Source of the DNA: UBA3478 sp965662045
Lineage (GTDB): Bacteria > Bacteroidota > Bacteroidia > Flavobacteriales > Flavobacteriaceae
Reading direction: 5' to 3'
Length of the DNA: 64,000 nucleotides
NCBI GenBank assembly: GCA_965662045.1
Contig: CBFIGE010000006.1
Span: 1 to 64,000, forward strand
Position numbers and translations under genes: made by a program. Below are positions 17,650-27,383 of the stretch, in pieces; position 1 is the stretch's first letter; each line of letters opens with the position of its first letter. The notes below the pieces were generated by a model. The model ran no database searches, was not told where the DNA came from, and saw only the letters and a program-made list of their open reading frames with translations.

Positions 17650-20600
17650 ATGAAAATTTTTCGATTACTACTGCTTTGTTTGTGCGCCTCAGGTTTTGCA
17701 CAAGACATGAATACTTATTTTGATGCTGTAAAATTTAGAAACATTGGCCCTTTTAGAGGAGGTCGTGCCAACGCGGGAACAGGGGTGGTTGGAGACGCTC
17801 TGACCTATTATATGGGAACCACAGGTGGTGGTGTATGGAAAACTTCTGATGCGGGTCAACACTGGACAAACATCTCTGACGGCTATTTTAAAACGAGTTC
17901 AGTCGGAGCTATTGCCGTTTCTGAAAGCCATTCAAATGTGGTTTATGTAGGTATGGGAGAACACGCCCCAAGAGGAGTGATGACCTCTCATGGAGATGGG
18001 GTATACAAATCTAAAGACGCAGGTAAGACTTGGGAGCATATGGGACTAGAACAAACACAGCACATCTCGAGAATTGTGGTTCATCCTGACAATCCAGATA
18101 TTTTATGGGTAGCAGCCCAGGGACCTTTGCATGGGGCTTCTGAACACAGAGGTATTTACAAATCAACCGATGGCGGAAAATCTTGGATGAAAACACTCTA
18201 TAACAACAACTTGAGTGGAGCCAGTGAACTCAGTATAGATGCACAAAACCCAGATGTATTATACGCTGCCATTTGGGAACATCTGCGAACACCCTGGAAA
18301 GTAATCTCAGGAGGAGACGGAAGTGGTCTCTACAAATCCACCGATGGAGGTATGACTTGGAAAAGCATTCACAACGGCTTACCTAAGGAAAAAGGCAAGA
18401 TGGCCATTGCTGTATCTCGAGCAAATTCAAATAAAGTTGTCGCCCTAATTGAAAGTGACTCTAATCAAGAAAAAGGTGGATTGTTCATTTCGAACAACGG
18501 CGGAGCGAATTGGACACGAGTCAGTGACGATCACAGATTGATTCAGCGCGCCTGGTATTATATCGAAATAGCGCTTGACCCACTCGATGAGGATACTATT
18601 TATGTGCTAAGTGCGGGGGCATATAAATCTATTGATGGTGGAAAAAACTGGGAGCGCATTCGAAGTGCACATGGTGATTACCACGATTTATGGATTAATC
18701 CAAAAGACTCCAATAATTTAATTCTCACCAGCGATGGAGGGAGTGAAATAAGTTTTAATGCCGGGAAACACTGGTCGAGAATAGACCATTTACCGACAGC
18801 ACAATTCTACAGAGTGACTACAGACCGATTATTTCCCTACAATGTTTACGGGGGACAACAAGACAACACCTCCGTTAAAATTGCGAGCATCGGAATGGGG
18901 AGCCGAGGTATTTCAGAGCGACATTGGTCAGCTTCTGCAGGAGGTGAAAGTGCCTTTTTGGCCTTTGATCCGGATGCGCCAAATAAGGTCATGGGAGGAA
19001 GTTACTTAGGGACTATAGAACTTTTGAACATCGAAAGTTCAGCGAGTACGAATATTATGATTGAGCCCAACCTCTATCTTGGATTAGCCGCAAGAGACAT
19101 GAAATACTTATACAACTGGAACGCGCCAATCTTGAGCTCTATGCATGAGGAAAACACCTACTTTCACGGTGCGCAATACCTATTAAAAACGACAGACGAA
19201 GGACTTTCATGGAAAGAGATATCACCAGATTTAACACGCAATGACGACAGCAAACAAGGAAAAGGAGGAGGTCCTCTAACCAATGAAGCAGTAGGAGCTG
19301 AAAACTACGGTACTTTGAGTTATGTGATTGAATCGCCGCACGAAGCAGGTGTTATTTACACCGGAAGCGATGACGGACTGCTCTACCTAACCAAAAATGG
19401 CGGAGAAACTTGGACCAATATCACACCTAAAAACCTGAACGAAACACTTATAAACAGTATTGAGGTGTCACCTCACGACCCAGCAACTGTTTATTTTGCG
19501 GCTACGCGCTATAAATTCAATGACTTTACTCCTGAAATATATAAAAGTGAAGATTATGGTAAGTCTTGGAAGTTGATGATCAACGGTATTGGTCAAAATT
19601 CTTACACTAGAGTGATTCGCGAGGATCCCCAAAGAAAAGGCTTACTCTTTGCAGGAACATTCGACGGTCTTTACGTTTCATTTAACGGCGGCAAGAAATG
19701 GCGTTCGCTTCAGTTAAACCTGCCTATAACCCCTATAACCGATATCGCTGTTGCTCATGATGATGTAGTTATTGCCACTCAAGGACGTTCGTTTTGGGTT
19801 TTAGATGATTTAGAATTGATTAGACAATACAAAAATCAAAAGTCGAAAGACATTATACTTTACACTCCATCGAGCACTATATGGCCTAATTGGTACGGTG
19901 GAATGAATTCAAATGCTGCCGATGGAACCAGCATGTTTACAGGAGTTAACCCTGCCTCAGGAATGGTTATTTATTACGAGATTGATAAAGTAAATTCTAA
20001 TGAGGTGCTTCATCTGAACATAAAAAATGAAGCCGGTGAACTTGTAAATACTTTTTCTTCTCAAACCGATGCCGATTATATCGCTTATGAAGGCGCCCCA
20101 AGCAGAGACCCTGTTTTATCTACTAAAAAAGGAATAAATCGCTTTGTTTGGAACTTGAGAAACCAAAGTTTACCGGGAATACCCAAAGTATACATTGAAG
20201 GAGGGTTCAGCGGGCACAAAGCGATTCCAGGAACATACACGCTTGAATTGAGCTATGGTGACAAGCAGGCTCAACAAATCGCTACAATCGGAGCTAACCC
20301 GCTTATTAATTTGAATGCTGAAGCCTATGATGAATATCACGAATTTATGAGTGCTGCTGAAAAGACTTATACTGAAATGACCCATAAAACAGTAGCCTTG
20401 TACAATATTCAACAAAAACTCAAAGCAGTATTAGGCAGCAAAGAAATTGATGCCAATTCCCCATTATATGTTGAAGGAATGCGCTTATTAGAATCTCTCA
20501 AGGGTTGGGATGCGCTCATGGCACAACGACTCTCTAAAGCATATGATGACGTTGAAAATTATGAAAATGGATTTACGGCCTATTATATCACCATGATTAA

Positions 20601-20769
20601 TCAAGCAGATAGTTCCATCCCCAAAATCACCGAAGGGGCTAAAGCTAAAATGACAGAATTGAATCAAAGATGGAACGCTCTGCACAAAGAAGCAAAACAG
20701 CTTGAAGCATTAATTGAGCAATTCAATCGCAAAGCATTTGAAAACGGTCTTGGACTTCTTTCGAACTAA
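17650..20769 (+). CDS. Large secreted sortilin-like/BNR Asp-box beta-propeller protein
   Basis: I take the ATG at 17650 rather than the TTG three bases earlier, giving 1039 residues. A Sec leader (ending SGFAQ) is followed by at least nine Asp-box turns, among them KTSDAGQHW, KSKDAGKTW, KSTDGGKSW, KSTDGGMTW, KSIDGGKNW and KSEDYGKSW, which form one or two propellers over about residues 20-720. The last 300 residues hold a beta-sandwich-like stretch and a helical tail. These sortilin/VPS10-like proteins are abundant in Bacteroidetes and have no established activity. The sialidase YRIP motif is absent, so I do not call it a glycosidase. It lies 36 bases after the PhyH stop in the same direction. 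Confidence 0.85.
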   Translation: MKIFRLLLLCLCASGFAQDMNTYFDAVKFRNIGPFRGGRANAGTGVVGDALTYYMGTTGGGVWKTSDAGQHWTNISDGYFKTSSVGAIAVSESHSNVVYVGMGEHAPRGVMTSHGDGVYKSKDAGKTWEHMGLEQTQHISRIVVHPDNPDILWVAAQGPLHGASEHRGIYKSTDGGKSWMKTLYNNNLSGASELSIDAQNPDVLYAAIWEHLRTPWKVISGGDGSGLYKSTDGGMTWKSIHNGLPKEKGKMAIAVSRANSNKVVALIESDSNQEKGGLFISNNGGANWTRVSDDHRLIQRAWYYIEIALDPLDEDTIYVLSAGAYKSIDGGKNWERIRSAHGDYHDLWINPKDSNNLILTSDGGSEISFNAGKHWSRIDHLPTAQFYRVTTDRLFPYNVYGGQQDNTSVKIASIGMGSRGISERHWSASAGGESAFLAFDPDAPNKVMGGSYLGTIELLNIESSASTNIMIEPNLYLGLAARDMKYLYNWNAPILSSMHEENTYFHGAQYLLKTTDEGLSWKEISPDLTRNDDSKQGKGGGPLTNEAVGAENYGTLSYVIESPHEAGVIYTGSDDGLLYLTKNGGETWTNITPKNLNETLINSIEVSPHDPATVYFAATRYKFNDFTPEIYKSEDYGKSWKLMINGIGQNSYTRVIREDPQRKGLLFAGTFDGLYVSFNGGKKWRSLQLNLPITPITDIAVAHDDVVIATQGRSFWVLDDLELIRQYKNQKSKDIILYTPSSTIWPNWYGGMNSNAADGTSMFTGVNPASGMVIYYEIDKVNSNEVLHLNIKNEAGELVNTFSSQTDADYIAYEGAPSRDPVLSTKKGINRFVWNLRNQSLPGIPKVYIEGGFSGHKAIPGTYTLELSYGDKQAQQIATIGANPLINLNAEAYDEYHEFMSAAEKTYTEMTHKTVALYNIQQKLKAVLGSKEIDANSPLYVEGMRLLESLKGWDALMAQRLSKAYDDVENYENGFTAYYITMINQADSSIPKITEGAKAKMTELNQRWNALHKEAKQLEALIEQFNRKAFENGLGLLSN

Positions 20770-20771
20770 AC

Positions 20772-21515
20772 TTAAGTCAATACATTAAATAAAATTCCAG
20801 CCACAGCAGCTCCTGTAAAAGGACCCAAAACTGGAATCCAAGCATATGCCCAATCGGCATTCTTATTTTTTCGAGGCAAGAACTGATACACCAGTCTTGG
20901 CCCAAAATCACGAGCCGGATTAATGGCGTAACCCGTTGTTCCTCCTAATGCTATACCAATGACCCACACTAAAATCCCGACGGGAAGCGCATCTAATGCT
21001 CCTAATCCAAAATTGGCTACCTCAAGGCCTTCAATTTCAATCTTGGGCGCAACAATAAATAGTACTCCAAAGACAAGCATAAAGGTTCCTATGGCCTCAC
21101 TAAAAAAGTTGTTGTGAAATTTTCGAATAGCCGGTCCAGTGCAAAATGTACCCCGAACAGTATCCTCATCTTTAGTTGCTTTATAGTGGTCCACGTACAA
21201 AAGGTAGGCCAGCCAACTTCCGAGCATAGCCCCGCCTAATTGAGCGAGCATATAGCTTCCTGCCATGGACCACTGAAATTTTCCTGCCACGGCTAATCCT
21301 AAGGTCACTGCTGGATTTAAATGTGCCCCGCTGCTTTCGGCAGTGATAAATACGGCTACAAAAACAGCAAAACCCCATGCTGAAGTAATCAATACTAAGG
21401 GAGTTTCATTTTCACCATAAGTCTTTTTTAAGTTCACATTGGCTACCACTCCCGCTCCTAGTAATAAGAGTACTGCGGTTCCCACAAATTCTGCGATTAA
21501 AGGATTTTCGATCAT
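20772..21515 (-). CDS. glpF: Glycerol uptake facilitator (aquaglyceroporin)
   Basis: The 247-residue membrane protein has the two MIP half-helix motifs: HLNPAV (Asn67) and INPARDFGPR (near 197). The Asp after the second NPAR is a mark of glycerol-conducting members, as opposed to water-specific aquaporins. It has about six membrane spans and should let glycerol diffuse into the cell. Its start overlaps the end of glpD by 4 bases, and it is the last gene of the glpK-glpD-glpF operon, whose functions match uptake, phosphorylation and oxidation of glycerol. Confidence 0.95.
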   Translation of the reverse strand: MIENPLIAEFVGTAVLLLLGAGVVANVNLKKTYGENETPLVLITSAWGFAVFVAVFITAESSGAHLNPAVTLGLAVAGKFQWSMAGSYMLAQLGGAMLGSWLAYLLYVDHYKATKDEDTVRGTFCTGPAIRKFHNNFFSEAIGTFMLVFGVLFIVAPKIEIEGLEVANFGLGALDALPVGILVWVIGIALGGTTGYAINPARDFGPRLVYQFLPRKNKNADWAYAWIPVLGPFTGAAVAGILFNVLT

Positions 21516-23062
21516 AATATATATTGATTTATTAGTTGTTGAGCTTTGCTTATTTCTTTTTGGATCCAGTCTTCATCTCGATCTAATTCGGCTGCCATGA
21601 TTTTAGCAATAATTGGAACAAGACTAAGGGTTTCTTTGGCGTTTAAAAATAAACATCGATGTCTTCTGGCAACGATGTCTTCCACATGTAGCGCCATCTC
21701 GTAACGCACGCTCCATATGATTTGATTTTTACTAAGGTGAAAGTATTCTGAAAGGGATTTATTGTCTTCCTCAGGACCGGTATTTTCAACCTTGTCCTTA
21801 TCTGACCCATAAAAATGTAAGGGGTCATCGAAGTTATCCATCTGCATATAACCGTGTAGTTTGAGCTTCTCTGTATTGCAGGTAATCATTTCTAAATCTC
21901 CAACTATAGTTGCGGTATCTAAGGTGTCTTCTGCCATTTTACGGTAGGTTGTCCATTTTCCTCCAAGGATACTGACCAGTCCACTTTCACTGACATTTAC
22001 CTTGTGATGCCTTGAAATTTCCTTGGATTTTACGTTGGGGTCATTCACTGAAACTAAGGGACGTAATCCAGCAAAAATACTTTTTACATCAGCTCTTGTA
22101 GGCTTATTTTTCATGTATAAGGCGGCATTACTCAAGATAAAATCAATTTCTTCTTCAAGTGGCTGAGGCTCCACTGCAATGTGATCTAGAGGGGTGTCTG
22201 TTGTTCCTACAACCACATGGTCATGCCAAGGAACCGCAAATAACACTCTGCCATCTGTTGTATTAGGTATCATAAAAGCATGTTCCCCTTCTAAGAAAGA
22301 GGAATCCAAAACCAAATGCACGCCTTGACTTGCTGTAAGCATTTTTGGTTTGTTGGGCTCATCAAGTTGTAAAATACTGTCTGCAAAAACTCCGGTAGCG
22401 TTGATTAATACTTTGGTTTTCACCTGATGTATTTCACCGCTTTCGTTATCTCTAATGGTTGCCCCTGATATTTTCCCATTCGTTTTGCTGATCTCGACAA
22501 GCTCCATATAATTTAAGAGACAACCACCTAAATCAATAGCAGTTTGGGCTAAAGTAACGGCCATTCTCGCATCGTCAAACTGTCCGTCATGATAAATGAC
22601 ACCACCGTGTAATTCCTCTTCGTTTAGATTATCTAATAGTGTCAGGGTTTCTTCTTTACTGATCCATGAAGAGGCTTTTAAACCTAATTTACCCGCCATC
22701 ATGTCATAGATTTTAAGCCCTAAACCGTAGTATAATCCAGCCCACCAATGATAGGTTGGAATAATAAAGCTCATGTCTCGCACCAGGTGTGGCGCATTGA
22801 GCTTCATCAGGCCTCTCTCTTTGAGCGCCTCAATAACCAATGAAACATCTCCGTTTTGCAGGTAGCGCACACCACCGTGAACCAGTTTTGTGCTTCTTGA
22901 GGAGGTTCCCTTGGCAAAATCATACTTTTCGACCAAAAGAGTATTGTAACCGCGTTGAGCAGCATCAACAGCTATACCCAATCCACTTGCGCCTCCTCCA
23001 ACGACAACCACATCCCACTGTGCTGTGGATGTAAGATGACCTAACTGTTGTTTTCTATTCAT
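21512..23062 (-). CDS. glpD: Aerobic glycerol-3-phosphate dehydrogenase
   Basis: The 516-residue FAD enzyme begins with the dinucleotide-binding segment VVVGGGASGLGIAVDAAQRG (about residues 19-38), then the family signature GTSSRSTKLVHGGVRYLQ. The C-terminal cap region (RHRCLFLNAKETLSL) is also typical. It oxidises sn-glycerol-3-phosphate to dihydroxyacetone phosphate and passes electrons to quinone at the membrane. It lies 4 bases after glpK and overlaps glpF by 4 bases. Length is as expected for bacterial GlpD. Confidence 0.96.
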   Translation of the reverse strand: MNRKQQLGHLTSTAQWDVVVVGGGASGLGIAVDAAQRGYNTLLVEKYDFAKGTSSRSTKLVHGGVRYLQNGDVSLVIEALKERGLMKLNAPHLVRDMSFIIPTYHWWAGLYYGLGLKIYDMMAGKLGLKASSWISKEETLTLLDNLNEEELHGGVIYHDGQFDDARMAVTLAQTAIDLGGCLLNYMELVEISKTNGKISGATIRDNESGEIHQVKTKVLINATGVFADSILQLDEPNKPKMLTASQGVHLVLDSSFLEGEHAFMIPNTTDGRVLFAVPWHDHVVVGTTDTPLDHIAVEPQPLEEEIDFILSNAALYMKNKPTRADVKSIFAGLRPLVSVNDPNVKSKEISRHHKVNVSESGLVSILGGKWTTYRKMAEDTLDTATIVGDLEMITCNTEKLKLHGYMQMDNFDDPLHFYGSDKDKVENTGPEEDNKSLSEYFHLSKNQIIWSVRYEMALHVEDIVARRHRCLFLNAKETLSLVPIIAKIMAAELDRDEDWIQKEISKAQQLINQYIL

Positions 23063-23066
23063 AAAA

Positions 23067-24542
23067 TCAGTGTACCTTTTCTATTCGATTATTCCACATT
23101 TCAATAATTTTTTTTGCGTCGTTATCTGGTGAGGGATGAAAGATTTTATCCTCTTGCCACATGGTTTTAATTTCGTCTTTTGAAGACCAAAATCCAACCG
23201 CTAGCCCAGCCAAAAATGCGGCGCCCATGGCTGTAGTTTCTGTTTCTTTAGGCCTTACTACTTCTGTGTTCAATAAATCAGATTGTATTTGCATGAGTAA
23301 ATTGTTATTACTGGCGCCACCATCCACTTTTAAGCTAGAAAATTGAAGTCCAGCGTCTTTTTGCATTTCTATAATGATTTCCATTGACCTTAACGCAATA
23401 GCTTCAAGGGCTGCTCTTGCGATATGCGCATCTGTAGTTCCTCTGGTAAGTCCAATGATTGCTCCGGTTGCATTTGGATTCCAGTAGGGTGCACCCAAAC
23501 CTGTAAGGGCTGGAATGAATGTAACACCACCGTTATCTTTAACACTTGATGCCAAAGCCTCGATTTCAGGAGCACTATCTATTAGACGTAGCTGATCTCT
23601 TAGCCATTGTACCAAAGCACCAGCAACAAAAATACTTCCTTCTATGGCGTATTCAACCTGGTCTCCAATTTTCCAGGCAATAGTAGTGAGCATATTATTT
23701 TTGGATTGTACGGCCATTTTTCCTGTATTCATTATACAAAAGCATCCGGTTCCATAGGTGTTTTTTACCTCTCCTTCATTCCAACAAAGTTGACCGAACA
23801 AGGCGGCTTGTTGATCTCCAGCGATACCACTGATGGGTATAGAGGCGCCCAAAACTCCTGTATCTGTATGGGTGACTATTTCTGAGGAAGACACAACCTC
23901 AGGCATCATTTTTTTAGGAACATCTAGCAATGTCATGAGTTCATTATCCCACTCCAGTTCGTGTATATTAAACAGAAGCGTTCTACTGGCGTTCGTAACA
24001 TCAGTGACATGCTTAGAACCAGCTGTTAATTTATAAATCAACCAACTATCGATGGTGCCAAAAGCGAGGTCACCCTCTTTTGCTTGCTGACGCAATTCAT
24101 CCGATTGATCGAGGATCCATTTGATTTTTGTGCCTGAAAAATAGGCATCTAATACCAGACCTGTTTTTTGAACGAATAAATCAGCCTTACCTTCTTTTTT
24201 AAGTGTTTCGCAGATAGCACTCGTACGTCGATCTTGCCAAACAATAGCCTTGCCCACTGGCACGCCTGTTTTTTTATTCCAAACAACCGTAGTCTCTCTT
24301 TGGTTAGTAATTCCGATTGCAGCAATTTCTTCTAGACTTGTATTGGCTAGTTGAACTACCTCATTAATAACCTTGAGCTGGGTATTCCATATTTCTTCTG
24401 CATCGTGTTCAACCCATCCATTTTGAGGAAAGTACTGCTGAAATTCTTGTTGAGCAGTAGCTATTTTTGTCCCTTTTTTATCAAAAAGAATGGCTCTTGA
24501 ACTTGTGGTTCCAGCATCAATGGCAAGTATATATGATTTCAT
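23067..24542 (-). CDS. glpK: Glycerol kinase
   Basis: The 491-residue enzyme shows the FGGY-kinase start AIDAGTTSSRAILFD, the substrate loop TNQRETTVVW, WQDRRTS, and the signatures GTIDSWLIYKLT and GGASNNNLLMQIQSD. It phosphorylates glycerol to glycerol-3-phosphate with ATP. It is the first gene of the operon; the 455-base gap upstream should contain the promoter. No GlpR-type repressor gene is present nearby. Confidence 0.97.
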   Translation of the reverse strand: MKSYILAIDAGTTSSRAILFDKKGTKIATAQQEFQQYFPQNGWVEHDAEEIWNTQLKVINEVVQLANTSLEEIAAIGITNQRETTVVWNKKTGVPVGKAIVWQDRRTSAICETLKKEGKADLFVQKTGLVLDAYFSGTKIKWILDQSDELRQQAKEGDLAFGTIDSWLIYKLTAGSKHVTDVTNASRTLLFNIHELEWDNELMTLLDVPKKMMPEVVSSSEIVTHTDTGVLGASIPISGIAGDQQAALFGQLCWNEGEVKNTYGTGCFCIMNTGKMAVQSKNNMLTTIAWKIGDQVEYAIEGSIFVAGALVQWLRDQLRLIDSAPEIEALASSVKDNGGVTFIPALTGLGAPYWNPNATGAIIGLTRGTTDAHIARAALEAIALRSMEIIIEMQKDAGLQFSSLKVDGGASNNNLLMQIQSDLLNTEVVRPKETETTAMGAAFLAGLAVGFWSSKDEIKTMWQEDKIFHPSPDNDAKKIIEMWNNRIEKVH

Positions 24543-24997
24543 ACTATTTATTTAGTCGTGTTAGTTGCAAACAAATTAGAAAAAAAATGGCACATGAGTG
24601 TTTATGTTAATTTAAGATTTGATTAAGTGTGCGAAGTATTTTTAAAGATTGAAAATGCTGTACACTTAGGTGCTTATCTAACAAATGAATTATGAATTCT
24701 CTAAATGAAAATTGGCTCGTTGTCACTTTAATTGATGTAATCTTTGAAGTGCTTGGCTATTTAATGAGCTCTCAGACCACGCACCAATCACATAAAATAC
24801 ATGGGGTGACAATCCAATTCATATGGAAATTCACAAAAAGTACATGATGGGATGCGAAGGAGAAAATGTCTTTATTTGGAAAAGTGACGAGGGTGAAGAA
24901 TTAAAATTAGGCGAACAAAGTGCCTCAGAAATTATTGTTGATTCCACTGCTGCTAAAGGTGAGAAAAAATAAGAGTTATGTTTAAAACCAAAGAAGA
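24543..24997. other. Intergenic region upstream of glpK
   Basis: This 455-base AT-rich gap separates glpK from the DUF2490 gene; both run leftward, so it should carry the glp promoter. A 7-base inverted repeat, TAAGTGT (24624-24630) and ACACTTA (24662-24668), is present but weak. A plus-strand open frame from ATG 24823 to TAA 24972 could encode a 49-residue acidic peptide with ordinary codon use, and an overlapping 51-codon frame starts at 24692. I recognise neither and cannot show either to be a gene. No RNA gene or terminator was recognised. Confidence 0.5.
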
Positions 24998-25669
24998 TTA
25001 ATTTCGATTCCAATCAAAATTGTATTTTAATCGTATCACGTGAAACTTTTGTTTAATCATTGTCACGTCTTTTGAGGTCTCTAAAAAATACCTCACCCCT
25101 AATTTTTGATTTTTTGAAATTTTGATACTCGTAGAGAGGCCATAACGATATGATTTCTCTAGATCTCCTTCTACTTCTTTGATATATTCTACAAAAATAG
25201 TAGGGTCGTAAGACCAATTCTTAATGTTCAATTCAAAAGAAGGTTTAAAACGAATTGCTTGTTTGTCTTTATCTAAGCCCTGGAGTGAATTTCTATTCTG
25301 ATAGGCCGAGCGAAAAGCCAGCTTACCGAGCTTGATTTTTTGCTTGAATTCTGCAGCAAGCCTGTATCTAAAGAAGTTCTGATACCCTTGAATGGCACCA
25401 CGATTATCATTTTTTCTCAAAAAGCGGAACTGAGCGGATAAATCAATTCTTTTGGAAGGTTTAAAATGAACATCTGCTTCTGTAAAGAAGTTGTCTATTG
25501 TCTCGTAATTTTCTTTCAATCTCAGGTTTTGACTTAGGCCTAATTCCCATTGTCGTGCTATTGGAATGTCGATTCCTATTTCGGTCCATAATTTGTTACT
25601 GCTTTGTTGGGCTTGTAGATTAAATACTACTAAACAAAAAGAGAAAAATATGATTTTGTATACTTTCAT
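24998..25669 (-). CDS. DUF2490 outer-membrane-type beta-barrel protein
   Basis: The 223-residue protein has a Sec leader ending LQAQ, then alternating polar and hydrophobic strands with aromatic girdles (IDLSAQFRFLRKN, FRYRLAAEFKQKI, LAFRSAYQNRNSL), consistent with a small outer-membrane barrel of the DUF2490 family. It ends in FDWNRN. The function of the family is unknown. Its start overlaps by one base the end of the DUF4956 gene, with which it often occurs. Confidence 0.8.
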   Translation of the reverse strand: MKVYKIIFFSFCLVVFNLQAQQSSNKLWTEIGIDIPIARQWELGLSQNLRLKENYETIDNFFTEADVHFKPSKRIDLSAQFRFLRKNDNRGAIQGYQNFFRYRLAAEFKQKIKLGKLAFRSAYQNRNSLQGLDKDKQAIRFKPSFELNIKNWSYDPTIFVEYIKEVEGDLEKSYRYGLSTSIKISKNQKLGVRYFLETSKDVTMIKQKFHVIRLKYNFDWNRN

Positions 25670-26268
25670 TAGTAGTACAGATGAACTGTGATTTGATTTA
25701 ATACTTTATCGACTTTGGCAACTTTGTGATATTTTATGACACACCCTAATTTTTGCTCTTGAAGTTCAACTTCTCTGGCAACGTTTTCTTCTAGATTCTC
25801 CATGTCATAAGGGATCATGAGCTGTAACTTTTGATCTGCAACACTAGGCGTCCTGTTCTGGCTTTTTGTAGAAGGAGGTTTTTTTAAAAATTTCTCTCCA
25901 ATATAAATGGCGCTCAACACGATGGTGTTTACTACTAAAAGTTCTAATGTATTAAGAAAACCTTCTGAGAGCGAGTTGATAACGGTCATACCAATAATGA
26001 CAAATAAGTAGGTCATTTGATCGTTATGTAGGGGTTCAGTTCGAAACCGAATAATACCAAAAATAGCGAACAGACCAAGTGCCATCCCCAAGTTTAGATC
26101 TAAATTTTTGAGCGTGTAACACAGGAAATAAATCACCAAACTGATGATTAAAAATGTAAAAGAAAGCACTTTTAGTATGGATTGCTTTCTAATCATCACA
26201 ATAAGTGAAGCGATAAAAACAAGATTAATTATGAACCTTGTTCCCATATCTAACCAATCAAATATCAA
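25669..26268 (-). CDS. DUF4956 membrane protein
   Basis: The 199-residue protein has about four membrane segments followed by a cytoplasmic C-terminal domain of about 70 residues. The stretch LGMALGLFAIFGIIRFRTEP is the conserved core of DUF4956. In other genomes the family usually sits beside a VTC-domain polyphosphate polymerase, but none is in this window. The start used is TTG at 26268, because IFDWLDMGTRFIINLV upstream of the next ATG (26247) looks like part of the first helix; the ATG remains possible. It is coupled to DUF2490. Confidence 0.82.
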   Translation of the reverse strand: MIFDWLDMGTRFIINLVFIASLIVMIRKQSILKVLSFTFLIISLVIYFLCYTLKNLDLNLGMALGLFAIFGIIRFRTEPLHNDQMTYLFVIIGMTVINSLSEGFLNTLELLVVNTIVLSAIYIGEKFLKKPPSTKSQNRTPSVADQKLQLMIPYDMENLEENVAREVELQEQKLGCVIKYHKVAKVDKVLNQITVHLYY

Positions 26269-26347
26269 TTTTTGAACTTTTAAAAATTAAACACAAAGTA
26301 AAGCATTTCAAACTTATTTGTATATTCAAAATTCTTAAATATTGATT

Positions 26348-27379
26348 ATGAAAGACTTAAAGTATTTGTTTGCTTACACTATACCCATGGTGACTGCTAT
26401 AAGCATATATACTAAAGGGGTGTTTACTTTTACCACCCCAATTTATGCTTTCATTGTAATTCCTGTTTTAGAATTGATCATCAAAGAGCGACATGACGAT
26501 TTTAGTAGAGAAGAATATAGCTCAAGAAAACTCGATCGATTTTTTGATTTGTTATTATACCTCAACATTCCCTTTGTTTTTGTTCTTCTTTTTATAGGAC
26601 TGAGTAAACTTTCTGTTGAGATACAAACGCTATCTGAAAATATCGGCCTAGTGCTGTCTCTCGGAATATTACTAGCGACCAACGCCATAAACGTGGCTCA
26701 TGAACTAGGGCATCGTAAAGACTTGTTTGAGCGGAGTTTAGGAAAACTCCTTCTTCTGCCTTGTCTTTATATGCATTTTTATTTGGAACACAACTTTGGG
26801 CATCACACTCATGTAGCAACTGCAGAAGATCCTGCTACTTCTAAAAAAAATCAAAGTGTTTATCATTTTTGGTTTAGCTCTGTTATTGGACAGTACATCA
26901 ATGCATGGAAGGTGCAACTTCGACTTCTCAAAAATAATAAGCACTCTTTTCTATCGATATACAATGATATGATTTGGTATCACGTATTTCAACTCACCTA
27001 CCTTTTAATGGTTGCCTATTTCTTTGGGCTAACTGGATTGTACTTTGCCATTGGAGTAGGTGTGCTCTCCTTTATATTTTTGGAGACCATAAACTACATC
27101 GAACACTATGGATTGGAGCGAAAAAAGCAGGCCAATGGCCGATACGAAAGGGTACAGCCGCACCATTCGTGGAATTCAAATCACCTGATTGGTCGCATCG
27201 TCTTATACGAACTAACAAGACACAGTGATCATCATTTCATCGCGTCTAAAAAATACCAAATACTCGAAAATAAGCCTGAGAGTCCGCAACTGCCCTATGG
27301 ATACCCAACCTCAATACTAATTTCATTAGTCCCCCCTCTTTGGTTTGGACTAATGAATAAGCGTCTTCCAAAGGCTTAG
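26348..27379 (+). CDS. AlkB-type alkane 1-monooxygenase (integral-membrane diiron hydroxylase)
   Basis: I use the ATG at 26348 rather than the TTG at 26342, giving 343 residues. All histidine boxes of the AlkB family are present: HELGHR, EHNFGHHTHVATAEDPA, the NYIEHYGL motif and RHSDHH. About six transmembrane helices surround them. The enzyme should hydroxylate a terminal methyl group of an alkane or a related lipid, using rubredoxin as electron donor; no rubredoxin or rubredoxin reductase is adjacent. It is shorter than well-studied AlkB proteins (about 400 residues), mostly at the N-terminus. The substrate may be a long-chain alkane or a membrane lipid. Confidence 0.9.
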   Translation: MKDLKYLFAYTIPMVTAISIYTKGVFTFTTPIYAFIVIPVLELIIKERHDDFSREEYSSRKLDRFFDLLLYLNIPFVFVLLFIGLSKLSVEIQTLSENIGLVLSLGILLATNAINVAHELGHRKDLFERSLGKLLLLPCLYMHFYLEHNFGHHTHVATAEDPATSKKNQSVYHFWFSSVIGQYINAWKVQLRLLKNNKHSFLSIYNDMIWYHVFQLTYLLMVAYFFGLTGLYFAIGVGVLSFIFLETINYIEHYGLERKKQANGRYERVQPHHSWNSNHLIGRIVLYELTRHSDHHFIASKKYQILENKPESPQLPYGYPTSILISLVPPLWFGLMNKRLPKA

Positions 27380-27383
27380 GACT

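Noticed and set aside
17650..20769. Large BNR protein as a second sialidase or glycosidase
   Set aside because: Only Asp-box repeats are shared; the YRIP arginine motif and acidic residues of sialidases are not seen.
24823..24972. 49-residue plus-strand ORF upstream of glpK
   Set aside because: Codon use is plausible, but there is no leader, recognisable family or clear promoter; it is mentioned only in the intergenic entry.
24831..25013. 60-residue minus-strand ORF overlapping the end of DUF2490
   Set aside because: It overlaps the DUF2490 stop in another frame and has no recognisable features.
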